A stretch of 64,000 nt of DNA. It comes from Streptomyces aquilus. Its GTDB lineage: Bacteria; Actinomycetota; Actinomycetes; Streptomycetales; Streptomycetaceae. The DNA is taken from NCBI RefSeq assembly GCF_003955715.1, contig NZ_CP034463.1:4960001-5024000 (forward strand), given 5' to 3'. The notes below the pieces were generated by a model. The model made no database searches, was not told the origin of the DNA, and was given only the letters and a program-made list of their open reading frames with translations. Both the position numbers and the translations under genes were made by a program. Shown here piece after piece: positions 9,636 to 17,706 of the stretch (positions are counted from its first letter, which is position 1; every line of letters begins with the position of its first letter).

Positions 9636-9692
9636 ATGCGTGTGGCATGGAAGGCGCAGCAGGTTCCCCAACTGTACCGCGCTCAACCATAG
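9636..9692 (+). CDS. possible 18-codon small ORF between csp and moaD-like genes
   Basis: The ATG at 9636 opens an 18-residue peptide, MRVAWKAQQVPQLYRAQP, ending in TAG. GGAGCAGG lies 8-11 nt upstream and an intrinsic terminator begins one base after the stop codon. The tight packing of SD, ORF and terminator suggests a real short transcription unit read rightward. The function is unknown. It could be a small protein, a leader peptide or chance; conservation between streptomycetes would decide. Confidence 0.4.
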   Translation: MRVAWKAQQVPQLYRAQP

Positions 9693-9693
9693 A

Positions 9694-9732
9694 GAATTGC
9701 CCCCTCCGCTTCTCTCACGGAGGGGGCAATTC
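9694..9732. terminator. bidirectional terminator, csp/moaD-like interval
   Basis: A 15-bp stem GAATTGCCCCCTCCG / CGGAGGGGGCAATTC with a 9-nt loop and A/T-rich flanks. It can end the leftward moaD-like transcript (stop at 9783) and any rightward transcript through the 9636 small ORF. Confidence 0.85.
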
Positions 9733-9782
9733 AATGAACTCTCGGTAATGAGCGTTACCGAAGGTAATGTTCGGTCATTCGG

Positions 9783-10058
9783 TCAGCCGCCGGCGACGGC
9801 CGGGATGATCGAGACGCCCGCGCCGTCCGGGGTGGCGGTCTCCAGGCCCTGCTCGAAGCGGACGTCGTCGTCGTTGACGTACACGTTGACGAAGCGGCGC
9901 AGCTTGCCCTGGTCGTCGAGGACGCGGGCGGCGATGCCCGTGTGGTTCTTCTCCAGGTCGGCGATGACGTCGGCGAGGGTGGCACCCTCGGCGGCGACCT
10001 CGGCCTGCCCGCCGGTGTAGGTGCGCAGGATGGTGGGGATGCGGACGGTGACGCTCAC
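9783..10058 (-). CDS. MoaD/ThiS-family sulfur-carrier protein
   Basis: A 91-residue ubiquitin-like beta-grasp protein ending in the di-glycine of the family (IIPAVAGG*), the residue that is adenylated and thiocarboxylated to donate sulfur. SVTVRIPTILRTYTGGQAEV and the acidic FVNVYVNDDDVR fit the MoaD/CysO branch. CysO proteins work with CysM in cysteine synthesis, but the neighbour here is threonine synthase, so the pathway is not certain. The GTG at 10058 has GGAGG 7 nt upstream. Confidence 0.85.
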   Translation of the reverse strand: MSVTVRIPTILRTYTGGQAEVAAEGATLADVIADLEKNHTGIAARVLDDQGKLRRFVNVYVNDDDVRFEQGLETATPDGAGVSIIPAVAGG

Positions 10059-10085
10059 GTTGGAACCTCCGGTCAGGGTGACACA

Positions 10086-10133
10086 CCTAGGGGCGGGGGG
10101 AACTGCGCGACCAGCCCCCACCGGCCCGCAGAC
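10086..10133. repeat. Streptomyces-type dispersed repeat, copy A
   Basis: A variant of a roughly 46-bp sequence that occurs three times in this window (also 17717-17762 and 25217-25263). The common core is CAGGGGCGCGGGGAACTGCG, then GCGACnnGCC and a closing CCCGCAG. This copy fills the gap between thrC and the moaD-like gene and has CTAGGGGCGGGGGGAACTGC at the core. Confidence 0.65.
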
Positions 10134-10141
10134 GAAAACGG

Positions 10142-11437
10142 TTATGCGAGGCCGGCCTCACGGAACGAATCGAGGTTGGGGCGGATGGTCGCGGTAAGCC
10201 CCGTACCCGCCACCGCATCCAGCGTCTTCAGCCCATCGCCCGTGTTCAGCACAACGGTCGTCAACGTCGGATCCAGCAACCCGTTCTCGATCAGCTTTCG
10301 AGTCACGCCCACGGTCACACCACCGGCGGTCTCCGCGAAGATGCCCTCCGTGCGGGCCAGCAGCTTGATCGCGTCGACGATCTGCTCGTCGTTGACGTCC
10401 TCCACGGCACCGCCCGTGCGGCGCGCGATGTCGAGGACGTAGGGGCCGTCGGCCGGGTTGCCGATGGCGAGGGACTTGGCGATGGTGTTCGGCTTCTGGG
10501 GACGGACGACGTCGTGGCCCGCCTTGTAGGCGACGGACACCGGCGAGCAGCCCTCCGCCTGGGCGCCGAAGATCTTGTACGGCTTGTCCTCGACCAGCCC
10601 GAGCTTGATCAGCTCCTGGAGCCCCTTGTCGATCTTCGTGAGCTGCGAGCCGGAGGCGATCGGGACGACCAGCTGGTCCGGGAGCCGCCAGCCGAGCTGC
10701 TCGCAGATCTCGTACGCCAGGGTCTTGGACCCCTCCGCGTAGTACGGCCGCAGGTTGACGTTGACGAAGCCCCAGCCCTCGCCGGCCGGGTCGCCGATCA
10801 GCTCGGAGCAGAAGCGGTTCACGTCGTCGTAATTGCCCTCGATGCCGACGAGCTCACCGCCGTATACAGCGGCCATGACGACCTTGCCCTGCTCCAGGTC
10901 GTGCGGGATGAACACGCAGGAGCGGAAGCCGGCGCGGGCGGCGGCGGCGCCGACGGCACCCGCGAGGTTGCCGGTGGAGGAGCAGGAGAGCGTGGTGAAG
11001 CCGAAGACGCGGGCGGCCTCGATGGCCTGGGCGACGACCCGGTCCTTGAAGGAGTGCGTCGGGTTGCCGGAGTCGTCCTTCACGAAGAGCTTGCCGGCCT
11101 CGACACCCAGTTCGCGGGCGAGGTTGTCGGCCTGGACGAGCTTGGTCCAGCCGGGGTTGATGTTGGGCTTGCCGGCCACGTCCGCGGGGACGGGCAGCAG
11201 CGGTGCGTAGCGCCAGATGTTCGCGGGTCCCGCCTCGATCTGCTTGCGGAGCTCCTCGGCGTCGTAGGCGGAGAAGTCGTAGGCGATCTCGAGCGGGCCG
11301 AAACACTCCTCGCACGCGAAGACCGGGCCGAGCGGCACCCGGTGGCCGCATTCACGGCAGCTGAGCGCCGCGGCGGGACCGAGGTCTACGCTGGTGGAGG
11401 CGGAATCGGTGGTGCTTGCAACAGTCTGCGCAGCCAT
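10142..11437 (-). CDS. thrC: threonine synthase
   Basis: A 431-residue fold-type II PLP enzyme converting O-phospho-L-homoserine to L-threonine. The PLP lysine is in NPTHSFKDR, and SCSSTGNLAGAV and VLNTGDGLKT bind the cofactor phosphate and ring. The N-terminus carries a zinc-ribbon-like pair, CRECGH and CEEC, typical of this branch. The ATG at 11437 follows a SAM-I riboswitch by about 20 nt. The downstream moaD-like gene may be co-transcribed across repeat copy A. Confidence 0.95.
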   Translation of the reverse strand: MAAQTVASTTDSASTSVDLGPAAALSCRECGHRVPLGPVFACEECFGPLEIAYDFSAYDAEELRKQIEAGPANIWRYAPLLPVPADVAGKPNINPGWTKLVQADNLARELGVEAGKLFVKDDSGNPTHSFKDRVVAQAIEAARVFGFTTLSCSSTGNLAGAVGAAAARAGFRSCVFIPHDLEQGKVVMAAVYGGELVGIEGNYDDVNRFCSELIGDPAGEGWGFVNVNLRPYYAEGSKTLAYEICEQLGWRLPDQLVVPIASGSQLTKIDKGLQELIKLGLVEDKPYKIFGAQAEGCSPVSVAYKAGHDVVRPQKPNTIAKSLAIGNPADGPYVLDIARRTGGAVEDVNDEQIVDAIKLLARTEGIFAETAGGVTVGVTRKLIENGLLDPTLTTVVLNTGDGLKTLDAVAGTGLTATIRPNLDSFREAGLA

Positions 11438-11456
11438 GAGAGGCGAGGCCCTTTCT

Positions 11457-11611
11457 CCTCATCTTCCTCACGACGCATCTCGCCGTGAGACGGATTTGGC
11501 ACCTTCCCTAGCCGGGAGCCTCGCGGTGCGATCGATACTGATCGCTACGAGACCGGCTGGAGGGTTGCCGGGGCTTCATCGGGCCGTATCCCTCTGCCCC
11601 TCTGGATGAGC
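11457..11611 (-). promoter_or_regulatory. SAM-I (S-box) riboswitch in the thrC leader
   Basis: On the minus strand the aptamer has all core S-box blocks in order: CTCATCCAGAG, GCAGAGGGAT, GGCCCGATGAAGCC, CGGCAACC, AAGGTGCCAAATCC and the closing GATGAG. P1 pairs CTCATC (11610-11605) with GATGAG (11463-11458). There is no space for a separate terminator before the ATG at 11437. The 3' strand of P1 (ATGAG) is also complementary to CTCAT at the start codon, so control is probably translational. The direction of the switch cannot be fixed from sequence. Confidence 0.93.
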
Positions 11612-11774
11612 GGTATGAAGTTGTGAACATCGGACGAGCCAGGACATGCGATGGTCATCCGCGTTGTTCAAGACTGTAACCGACGACCAGGACAGTTGAG
11701 ATAGTCGTCCGAACCGCGAGATGGATCACAGACGGGGTCCAGCTCGCCGAAAGAACGCAGAGGAGCCGCGCACT

Positions 11775-12719
11775 GTGCTGAACGAAGTCGAGCGCTGGCT
11801 GACCACCCGCTCCTGGTCGGTGACCGATCGCCCGCTCCACCAGATCCTGGCTGCCAAGCAACGCACGAAACAGTCGGTGAGCGTCGTGCTGCCCGCGCTC
11901 AACGAGGAGGAGACGGTCGGCGACATCGTCGCGATCATCCGCCACGACTTGATGCAGCAGGTCCCGCTCGTCGACGAGATCGTCGTCGTCGACTCCGGGT
12001 CGACCGACCGGACGTCGCAGGTGGCGGCCGCGGCCGGGGCCACGGTGGTGCACCGCGACGAGATCCTGCCCCGTATCCCCACCGTGCCCGGCAAGGGCGA
12101 GGTGCTGTGGCGGTCGCTGCTGGTGACCAGCGGTGACATCGTCTGTTTCATCGACGCCGACCTGAAGGAGTTCTCCTCCGACTTCGTCACCGGGATCGTC
12201 GGCCCGCTGCTGACCGAGCCCGAGGTCGACCTGGTCAAGGCCATGTACGACCGCCCGCTGGGCGGCGCGGCGGGCCAGGGCGGCCGGGTGACCGAGCTGA
12301 TGGCCCGCCCGCTGCTCAACATGCACTGGCCGCAGCTGGCGGGCTTCGTGCAGCCCCTGGGCGGCGAGTACGCGGCCCGCCGCTCGCTGCTGGAACAGCT
12401 GCCGTTCCCCGTCGGCTACGGCGTCGAGCTCGGCATGCTGGTCGACGCCCTGCACCTGGTCGGCCTCGACGCGCTCGCCCAGGTCGACGTGGGCGTCCGC
12501 AAGCACCGCCACCAGGACGGCCAGGCCCTCGGCCGGATGTCCGCCGCGATCTACCGCACGGCCCAGCTCCGCCTGGCCCGCGGCCATCTGATCCGCCCCG
12601 CCCTCACCCAGTTCGAGCGGGGCGAGACCGGTTTCGAACCGCGCACCTACTCCGTGGACACGGAGGAACGCCCGCCGATGGCGGACATCGCGGAGTACGC
12701 GGAACGAAAGGTGGCCTGA
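11775..12719 (+). CDS. gpgS: glucosyl-3-phosphoglycerate synthase
   Basis: A 314-residue GT-A glycosyltransferase (GT81) that transfers glucose from NDP-glucose to 3-phosphoglycerate, the first step to glucosylglycerate and, in mycobacteria, methylglucose polysaccharides. VVLPALNEEETVGDIV binds the nucleotide sugar, FIDADLKEF has the metal-binding DxD-like motif, and GGEYAARRSLLEQLPFPVGY with RKHRHQD are family hallmarks. The GTG at 11775 has GGAG 9 nt upstream. It precedes otsA, placing two compatible-solute pathways side by side. Confidence 0.85.
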   Translation: MLNEVERWLTTRSWSVTDRPLHQILAAKQRTKQSVSVVLPALNEEETVGDIVAIIRHDLMQQVPLVDEIVVVDSGSTDRTSQVAAAAGATVVHRDEILPRIPTVPGKGEVLWRSLLVTSGDIVCFIDADLKEFSSDFVTGIVGPLLTEPEVDLVKAMYDRPLGGAAGQGGRVTELMARPLLNMHWPQLAGFVQPLGGEYAARRSLLEQLPFPVGYGVELGMLVDALHLVGLDALAQVDVGVRKHRHQDGQALGRMSAAIYRTAQLRLARGHLIRPALTQFERGETGFEPRTYSVDTEERPPMADIAEYAERKVA

Positions 12720-12757
12720 CCCCGCCGGACCGGTACCCCGGGGAACCGGACGAACGT

Positions 12758-12784
12758 TTGAGCAATCCGTGGCCGGGCTAGGTT
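12758..12784 (+). promoter_or_regulatory. putative leaderless promoter of otsA
   Basis: TTGAGC (12758-12763) and TAGGTT (12779-12784) resemble -35 and -10 boxes. The spacer is a short 15 nt. The -10 ends 7 nt before the ATG at 12792 and no SD is present, which fits a leaderless mRNA. Confidence 0.4.
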
Positions 12785-12791
12785 GATCCGT

Positions 12792-14189
12792 ATGGCTCGT
12801 ATCGCTTCAACGTTCGGTGCTGCGCGGGTCCTGGTGGCCTCCAACCGGGGACCGGTCTCGTACGACGTCCAGGCGGACGGCACGCTGTCCGCGCGGCGCG
12901 GCGGCGGTGGGCTGGTCTCGGGGCTGTCGGCGATCGGGTCGGACGCGGACGCGCTGTGGGTGTGCTCGGCGCTGAGCGACGGCGACCGCGAGGCCGTGCG
13001 GCGCGGGGTGGGCGAGGCCGGGGTGCGGATGCTCGACATCCCGGCCGACGTGCACGCGGACGCGTACAACGGCATCGCCAACTCGGTCCTGTGGTTCGTC
13101 CACCACATGCTGTACCAGACCCCGCTGGAGCCGGTCTTCGACGCGGAGTTCCGGCGCCAGTGGGCGTCGTACGAGACGTACAACCGCGCCTTCGCCGAGG
13201 CGCTCGCGCAGGAGGCGGCGCGGGGTGCGGCGGTCGTCGTGCAGGACTACCACCTCACCCTGGTGCCGGGCATGCTCCGCGCGCTCCGCCCCGACCTGCG
13301 GATCGGGCACTTCTCGCACACGCCGTGGGCGCCGCCGGAGTACTTCCGGATGCTGCCGGACGACGTGGCCGAGCAGGTGCTGCGGGGCATGCTGGGCGCC
13401 GACCGGCTGGGGTTCCTGACCCGGCGCTGGGCGTCGGCGTTCGAGGCGTGCGCGGCGGAGATCACCGGCGGGCTCGGCGACACCCGGATCGGGGTGCACG
13501 GGCTCGGCGCGGACGCGGACTTCCTGCGCGAGCGCTCGCACGAGGCGGACGTGGCCGAGCGGATGACCGCGCTGAAGGCGGAGATCGGCGAGGGGCGCCG
13601 GGCGATCGTCCGGGTCGACCGGACCGAGCTGTCGAAGAACATCGTGCGGGGGCTGCGCGCCTACGAGCATCTGCTTCAGACCCGGCCCGAGTGGCGGGAG
13701 CGGGTCGTGCACGTGGCGTTCGCCTACCCGTCCCGGCAGGACCTGGCCGTCTACCGGGACTACACCGCCGAGGTGCAGCGCCTGGCCGACGAGATCAACT
13801 CGACGTACGGCACGCCGGGCTGGACCCCGGTGGTGCTGCACGTCAAGGACGACTTCGCCCGCTCCCTCGCCGCCTACCGGCTCGCCGACGTGGCGCTCGT
13901 CAACCCCATCCGCGACGGCATGAACCTCGTCGCGAAGGAGGTGCCGGTCGTCTCCGACGAGGGGTGCGCGCTGGTGCTGTCGCGGGAGGCGGGGGCGTAC
14001 GAGGAGCTGGGCGACGACGCGATCGTGGTGAACCCGTACGACGTGATCGGCACCGCCGACGCGCTGCACGAGGCGCTGACGATGGCGCCGGGCGAGCGGG
14101 CGGAACGCACGAAGCGGCTGGCTGCCGCCGCTACCGCGTTGCCGCCCGCGCAATGGTTCCTTGATCAGCTGGCGGCGTTGGGGGGCTGA
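12792..14189 (+). CDS. otsA: trehalose-6-phosphate synthase (GT20)
   Basis: A 465-residue retaining glycosyltransferase making trehalose-6-phosphate from UDP/GDP-glucose and glucose-6-phosphate. Motifs seen are VASNRGPVSYDV and RRGGGGLVSGL at the N-terminus, VQDYHLTLVPGMLR, VDRTELSKNI for UDP binding, and NPIRDGMNLVAKE near the C-terminus. The length is normal for a stand-alone synthase. The phosphatase otsB is convergent on the other strand, and the two stop regions overlap by 25 bp. Confidence 0.95.
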   Translation: MARIASTFGAARVLVASNRGPVSYDVQADGTLSARRGGGGLVSGLSAIGSDADALWVCSALSDGDREAVRRGVGEAGVRMLDIPADVHADAYNGIANSVLWFVHHMLYQTPLEPVFDAEFRRQWASYETYNRAFAEALAQEAARGAAVVVQDYHLTLVPGMLRALRPDLRIGHFSHTPWAPPEYFRMLPDDVAEQVLRGMLGADRLGFLTRRWASAFEACAAEITGGLGDTRIGVHGLGADADFLRERSHEADVAERMTALKAEIGEGRRAIVRVDRTELSKNIVRGLRAYEHLLQTRPEWRERVVHVAFAYPSRQDLAVYRDYTAEVQRLADEINSTYGTPGWTPVVLHVKDDFARSLAAYRLADVALVNPIRDGMNLVAKEVPVVSDEGCALVLSREAGAYEELGDDAIVVNPYDVIGTADALHEALTMAPGERAERTKRLAAAATALPPAQWFLDQLAALGG

Positions 14190-15046
14190 GGAAGCGTCCC
14201 CGCCAGTTGCCCCAGCAGCCGTACCAATCCCGCCGGGCCGTTCACCACCAGATCCGCCCGTTCCTTCAGGTCGGCCACCTCCTCGCTGCCCGTGCTGCAC
14301 ACGAGGAGGCCCGGAACGCCGTCGGAGCGGAGTTTCTCCACCGCGGCGAAGGCCGGGAGGTCCCCGAGGTCGTCGCCGGCGTACAGGACGGCCTCGGCGC
14401 CCAGTTCGCGGACGTAGTCCGTCAGGGCCCGGCCCTTGTCCATGCCGGGCGGGCGGAGTTCCAGGACGAGGCGGCCGGGTTCGACGATCAGGCCGTGCCG
14501 GGTGGCGAGGTCGGTGAGCGGGGCGCGCAGTGCGTCGAAGGCGGCCTGCGGGTCCTCGGCCCTGCGCGTGTGGACCGCGACGGCCCGCCCCTTCTCCTCG
14601 ATCCAGGTGCCCTGCCAGGCACCGATGCCGTCGAGGAAGCCGGGCAGCTCCGCGCGGACCGCGGCGACACCGGGGTGCGGGGCGGGCGCGGTGACCTCGC
14701 CGGTGACCGCGTCCCAGCGCTCGGCGCCGTAGTGGCCGAGGACGACGAGATGTTCGAGGCCGGGGACACCGGCGAAGCCGCCGAGGCGTACGGCGACTCC
14801 GGGGGGCCTGCCGGTGACGACGGCGACCGCGGCGATCTTCGGCGCGAGGGCGGCGAGCGCGGGCACGGCGTCGGGGTGGGCCCGCGCCTGCTCCGGGTCG
14901 GCGACGATCGGGGCGAGGGTGCCGTCGAAGTCGAGCGCGACGATGGTTTTCGCGGGGTGCGCGAGGATTGCGGCGAGCCCGTCCCGCCCGGCCGGGGTCA
15001 CCGGGGTCGGCAGGGAGTCGTCGGTGAAGTCCTTGTGGCTGCCCAT
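14165..15046 (-). CDS. otsB: trehalose-6-phosphate phosphatase
   Basis: A 293-residue HAD-superfamily phosphatase. The nucleophile motif is LDFDGTLAPI, motif II is VVTGRPP, and motif IV is AGDDLGDLPAF; PPGMDKGRAL supplies the motif III lysine. It removes the phosphate from trehalose-6-phosphate made by OtsA. The hexamer TATGGT is 6 nt upstream of the ATG, suggesting a leaderless mRNA. Its 3' end overlaps that of otsA (14165-14189), so the two transcripts would be antisense to each other there. Confidence 0.93.
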   Translation of the reverse strand: MGSHKDFTDDSLPTPVTPAGRDGLAAILAHPAKTIVALDFDGTLAPIVADPEQARAHPDAVPALAALAPKIAAVAVVTGRPPGVAVRLGGFAGVPGLEHLVVLGHYGAERWDAVTGEVTAPAPHPGVAAVRAELPGFLDGIGAWQGTWIEEKGRAVAVHTRRAEDPQAAFDALRAPLTDLATRHGLIVEPGRLVLELRPPGMDKGRALTDYVRELGAEAVLYAGDDLGDLPAFAAVEKLRSDGVPGLLVCSTGSEEVADLKERADLVVNGPAGLVRLLGQLAGTLPQPPNAAS

Positions 15047-15131
15047 AGGGGGACCATATCCACGTGGGCGGATCGCACGCCTTTCCGGACGGGCTGAGAT
15101 GGCCTGGACCGGCGTTGCGAGGCGACGCCCC

Positions 15132-15359
15132 TCACCTCTCCGACCTGCGCGCCTCTCGTACCCGGCGTAGGCGGTTCACCGTCACCGGGTCGTGGGCCAG
15201 GGCGCGTGGGTCGTCCAGCAGGGCGTTCAGCAGCTGGTAGTAGCGGACCGGGGCCAGGCCCAGTTCCTCGCGTATCGCGCGTTCCTTCGCGCCGGGGCCG
15301 GCGAAGCCGCGGCGTTCCAACGCGAGGATGGCCTGTTCTCGGGGGGCCAGGTCGTTCAT
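15132..15359 (-). CDS. DUF3263 small protein
   Basis: A 75-residue basic, helical protein with APREQAILALERRGFAGPGAKERAIREELGLAPVRYYQLLNALLD, the actinobacterial DUF3263 pattern. This reads like a compact helix-turn-helix, so DNA binding is plausible but untested. The ATG at 15359 is preferred because TACGGT lies 7 nt upstream (leaderless) and homology starts there. It sits between otsB and the sugar-binding lipoprotein gene, all on the minus strand. Confidence 0.8.
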   Translation of the reverse strand: MNDLAPREQAILALERRGFAGPGAKERAIREELGLAPVRYYQLLNALLDDPRALAHDPVTVNRLRRVREARRSER

Positions 15360-15392
15360 GTCGACGACCGTAGCCCCCACCACTGACACGCC

Positions 15393-16658
15393 CTACTCCG
15401 CGCTCTCCGCCATCAGCGCCTTCGACTGGAGGCCGTTGAGGATCCCCGCCGGGCTGCCCCCGGCCGTCACCGCCTCGCCGATCCGCCGCTTGACCGCCGC
15501 GCTGACCTCCGCCCAGGAGACCTTGCCGACGGGGTAGAGCTCGGAGCCGCTGAGTTCGGTCAGGAAGGGCTTGAGGTCATGGTCCTGCTTCGCCGTGCTC
15601 ATCACGTCGGACGCCGACATCGTCACCGGCAGCAGGTCGTACTCGCGGGAGAACGCGAGCACGTTCTTCTCGTCGTAGACGAAGTCGAGGAAGTCCCCGA
15701 TCTGCTCGGCGTGCCCGTTGTGCTTGAACGCCGTCATCCAGTCGGCGACGCCCATGGAGTACTTGGTCGGCCCGTCGACGCCGGGCATCGGGACCATGCC
15801 GAACTTCACGCCCTTCGCCGCGGCCGTCTTCATCAGCGTGGGATGCCCGTTGAGCATGCCGACCTGGCCGTTCGCGAACGCGGCGAACGCGTCCGCCCGG
15901 TTCAGCTTGCCCGGCGCGACCGGTCCGGTCAGCCCCTTGCCGACCAGGTCGTCCTTGAGCCAGGTGAGGGTGTCGACGTTCGCCGGGGAGTTGATGCCGT
16001 AGGTGCCGGTGTCCTCGGTGTAGCCGCCCCCGCCGCTGAGCAGCCACTGCATGGTCTCGGCCTGCGCTTCCTCGGGGCCGAGCGGCAGGGCGTACGGGTA
16101 CTTCACGCCTTCCGCCTTCAGCGCGGCGGCGTCCTCGGCGAGTTCGTCCCAGGTCTTCGGCGGGGTCAGCCCGGCCTTGGCGAAGAGGGTCTTGTTGTAG
16201 AAGAGCAGCCGGGTGGAGGAGGCGAACGGCATCCCGTACTGCGTCGAGTCCACCTCGCCCGCCGTGGCGAGCTGCGAGACGAAGTCGGCCTGCGTGGGGA
16301 TGGAGAGCAGTTCGTCCGCCGAGTACAGGAGGTCGTCGTGGGCGTAGTCGGCGTACGCGCCGATCTGGGCCATGTCGGGCGCCTCGCCGTCCGCGACCAT
16401 CTCCTTGACCTTGCGGTCGACGTCGTTCCAGGAGTAGACGCTGACGTCGACCTTGACGCCCGGGTGCTCGGACTCGTAGTCCGCCACCAGCTTGTCCCAG
16501 TACTTCTGCGAGCTGTTCGCCTTGCTGTCCCCGTAGTCGGCGGCGACCAGCTTCAAGGTCACGTCCCCGGACTCCCCGCCGAGGCCGCAGCCGCCGAGAA
16601 CCGCCGTCATGCCCAGTGCGGACACCACCGCGATCGTTCCTGTCCTACGCCGCTGCAC
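15393..16658 (-). CDS. extracellular solute-binding lipoprotein, sugar ABC type
   Basis: A 421-residue family 1 solute-binding protein. It has a signal peptide and lipobox LGGC, followed by a mature domain with YWDKLVADYESEHPGVKVDV and AAALKAEGVKYPYALPLGP, typical of oligosaccharide and amino-sugar importers. No permease genes lie beside it, so it must use permeases encoded elsewhere. It is divergent from nagK across two dre-like DasR sites, pointing to an amino-sugar ligand. The start is a GTG at 16658 with GAGG upstream. Confidence 0.85.
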   Translation of the reverse strand: MQRRRTGTIAVVSALGMTAVLGGCGLGGESGDVTLKLVAADYGDSKANSSQKYWDKLVADYESEHPGVKVDVSVYSWNDVDRKVKEMVADGEAPDMAQIGAYADYAHDDLLYSADELLSIPTQADFVSQLATAGEVDSTQYGMPFASSTRLLFYNKTLFAKAGLTPPKTWDELAEDAAALKAEGVKYPYALPLGPEEAQAETMQWLLSGGGGYTEDTGTYGINSPANVDTLTWLKDDLVGKGLTGPVAPGKLNRADAFAAFANGQVGMLNGHPTLMKTAAAKGVKFGMVPMPGVDGPTKYSMGVADWMTAFKHNGHAEQIGDFLDFVYDEKNVLAFSREYDLLPVTMSASDVMSTAKQDHDLKPFLTELSGSELYPVGKVSWAEVSAAVKRRIGEAVTAGGSPAGILNGLQSKALMAESAE

Positions 16659-16700
16659 TGCCAGGCCTCACTCACATCGAAAGTTTCGAAAGGTCAGACA

Positions 16701-16734
16701 TAAGGTCTACACCACGTGAGTGGACTAGACCTCT
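16701..16734. promoter_or_regulatory. two dre-like DasR sites in the divergent promoter
   Basis: Site 2 (16719-16734), AGTGGACTAGACCTCT, matches 14 of 16 bases of the DasR dre pattern AGTGGTCTAGACCACT. Site 1 (16701-16716), TAAGGTCTACACCACG, matches about 11 of 16. Both lie in the 103-bp gap between the sugar-binding lipoprotein gene and nagK. DasR is the GntR-type repressor of GlcNAc uptake and catabolism in Streptomyces and is released by GlcN-6-P. Confidence 0.75.
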
Positions 16735-16761
16735 CGCGGGTCGGCGGGCCACACTACCCCC

Positions 16762-17706
16762 GTGAGACATGTCATCGCCCTCGACGTGGGCGGCACCGGA
16801 ATGAAGGCCGCCCTGGTCGGCACCGGCGGCGAGCTGCTGCACCAGGCCCGCCGCGCGACCGGCCGTGACCGCGGTCCGGACGCGGTCGTCGACGGCATCC
16901 TCGACTTCGCCGCCGAGCTGCACGCGTACGGCGCCGAGCACCTCGGCGAGCCCGCGTCCGCCGCCGGCGTCGCCGTCCCCGGCATCGTCGACGCGGAGCG
17001 GGGTGTCGCCGTCTACGCGGCCAACCTCGGCTGGCGCGACATCCCGCTGCGCGACCTGCTCACCGAGAAGCTCGGCGGCATCCCCGTCGCCCTCGGCCAC
17101 GACGTCCGCACTGGCGGCCTCGCCGAGGGCCGGATCGGCGCCGGCCAGGGCGCCGACCGCTTCTTCTTCGTCCCCCTCGGCACCGGCATCGCGGGCGCCA
17201 TCGGCATCGGCGGCCGGGTGGAGGCGGGCGCCCACGGCTTCGCGGGCGAGATCGGCCACATCGTCGTACGACCGGGAGGGACCCCGTGTCCGTGCGGACA
17301 GGTCGGCTGCCTGGAGCGGTACGCCTCGGCGGCGGCGGTCAGTGAGGCGTGGGCCGCGGTGACCGGTGACCCGGAGGCGGACGCGGCCGACTGCGCGAAA
17401 GCGGTCGAGTCCGGCGACCCCCGGGCCCGGACCGTCTGGCAGAACGCCGTCGACGCCCTCGCCGACGGCCTGGTCACCGCCCTCACCCTCCTGGACCCGC
17501 GGATCGTGATCATCGGTGGCGGCCTGGCGGAGGCGGGGGAAACCTTGTTCACACCACTGCGGGACGCGATCCGGCAACGGATCACTTTCCAGAAGCTGCC
17601 GTCGGTGGTCCCGGCGGCGCTGGGCGACACGGCGGGTTGCCTGGGTGCCGGGCTCTTGGCCTGGGATCTCCTCGACACGACGAACGGTATGGAGGTAACT
17701 CCCTGA
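16762..17706 (+). CDS. nagK: ROK-family N-acetylglucosamine kinase
   Basis: A 314-residue ROK sugar kinase. Features are the phosphate loop ALDVGGTGMKAALV, the catalytic Asp in GHDVRTGGLAEG, and the ROK zinc site GEIGHIVVRPGGTPCPCGQVGCLERYAS. It starts with a GTG at 16762. The stop codon overlaps the ATG of nagA by one base (TGATG), so they are translationally coupled. With dre-like sites upstream and nagA downstream, the substrate is most likely GlcNAc, although ROK sequence alone cannot exclude glucose. Confidence 0.85.
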   Translation: MRHVIALDVGGTGMKAALVGTGGELLHQARRATGRDRGPDAVVDGILDFAAELHAYGAEHLGEPASAAGVAVPGIVDAERGVAVYAANLGWRDIPLRDLLTEKLGGIPVALGHDVRTGGLAEGRIGAGQGADRFFFVPLGTGIAGAIGIGGRVEAGAHGFAGEIGHIVVRPGGTPCPCGQVGCLERYASAAAVSEAWAAVTGDPEADAADCAKAVESGDPRARTVWQNAVDALADGLVTALTLLDPRIVIIGGGLAEAGETLFTPLRDAIRQRITFQKLPSVVPAALGDTAGCLGAGLLAWDLLDTTNGMEVTP

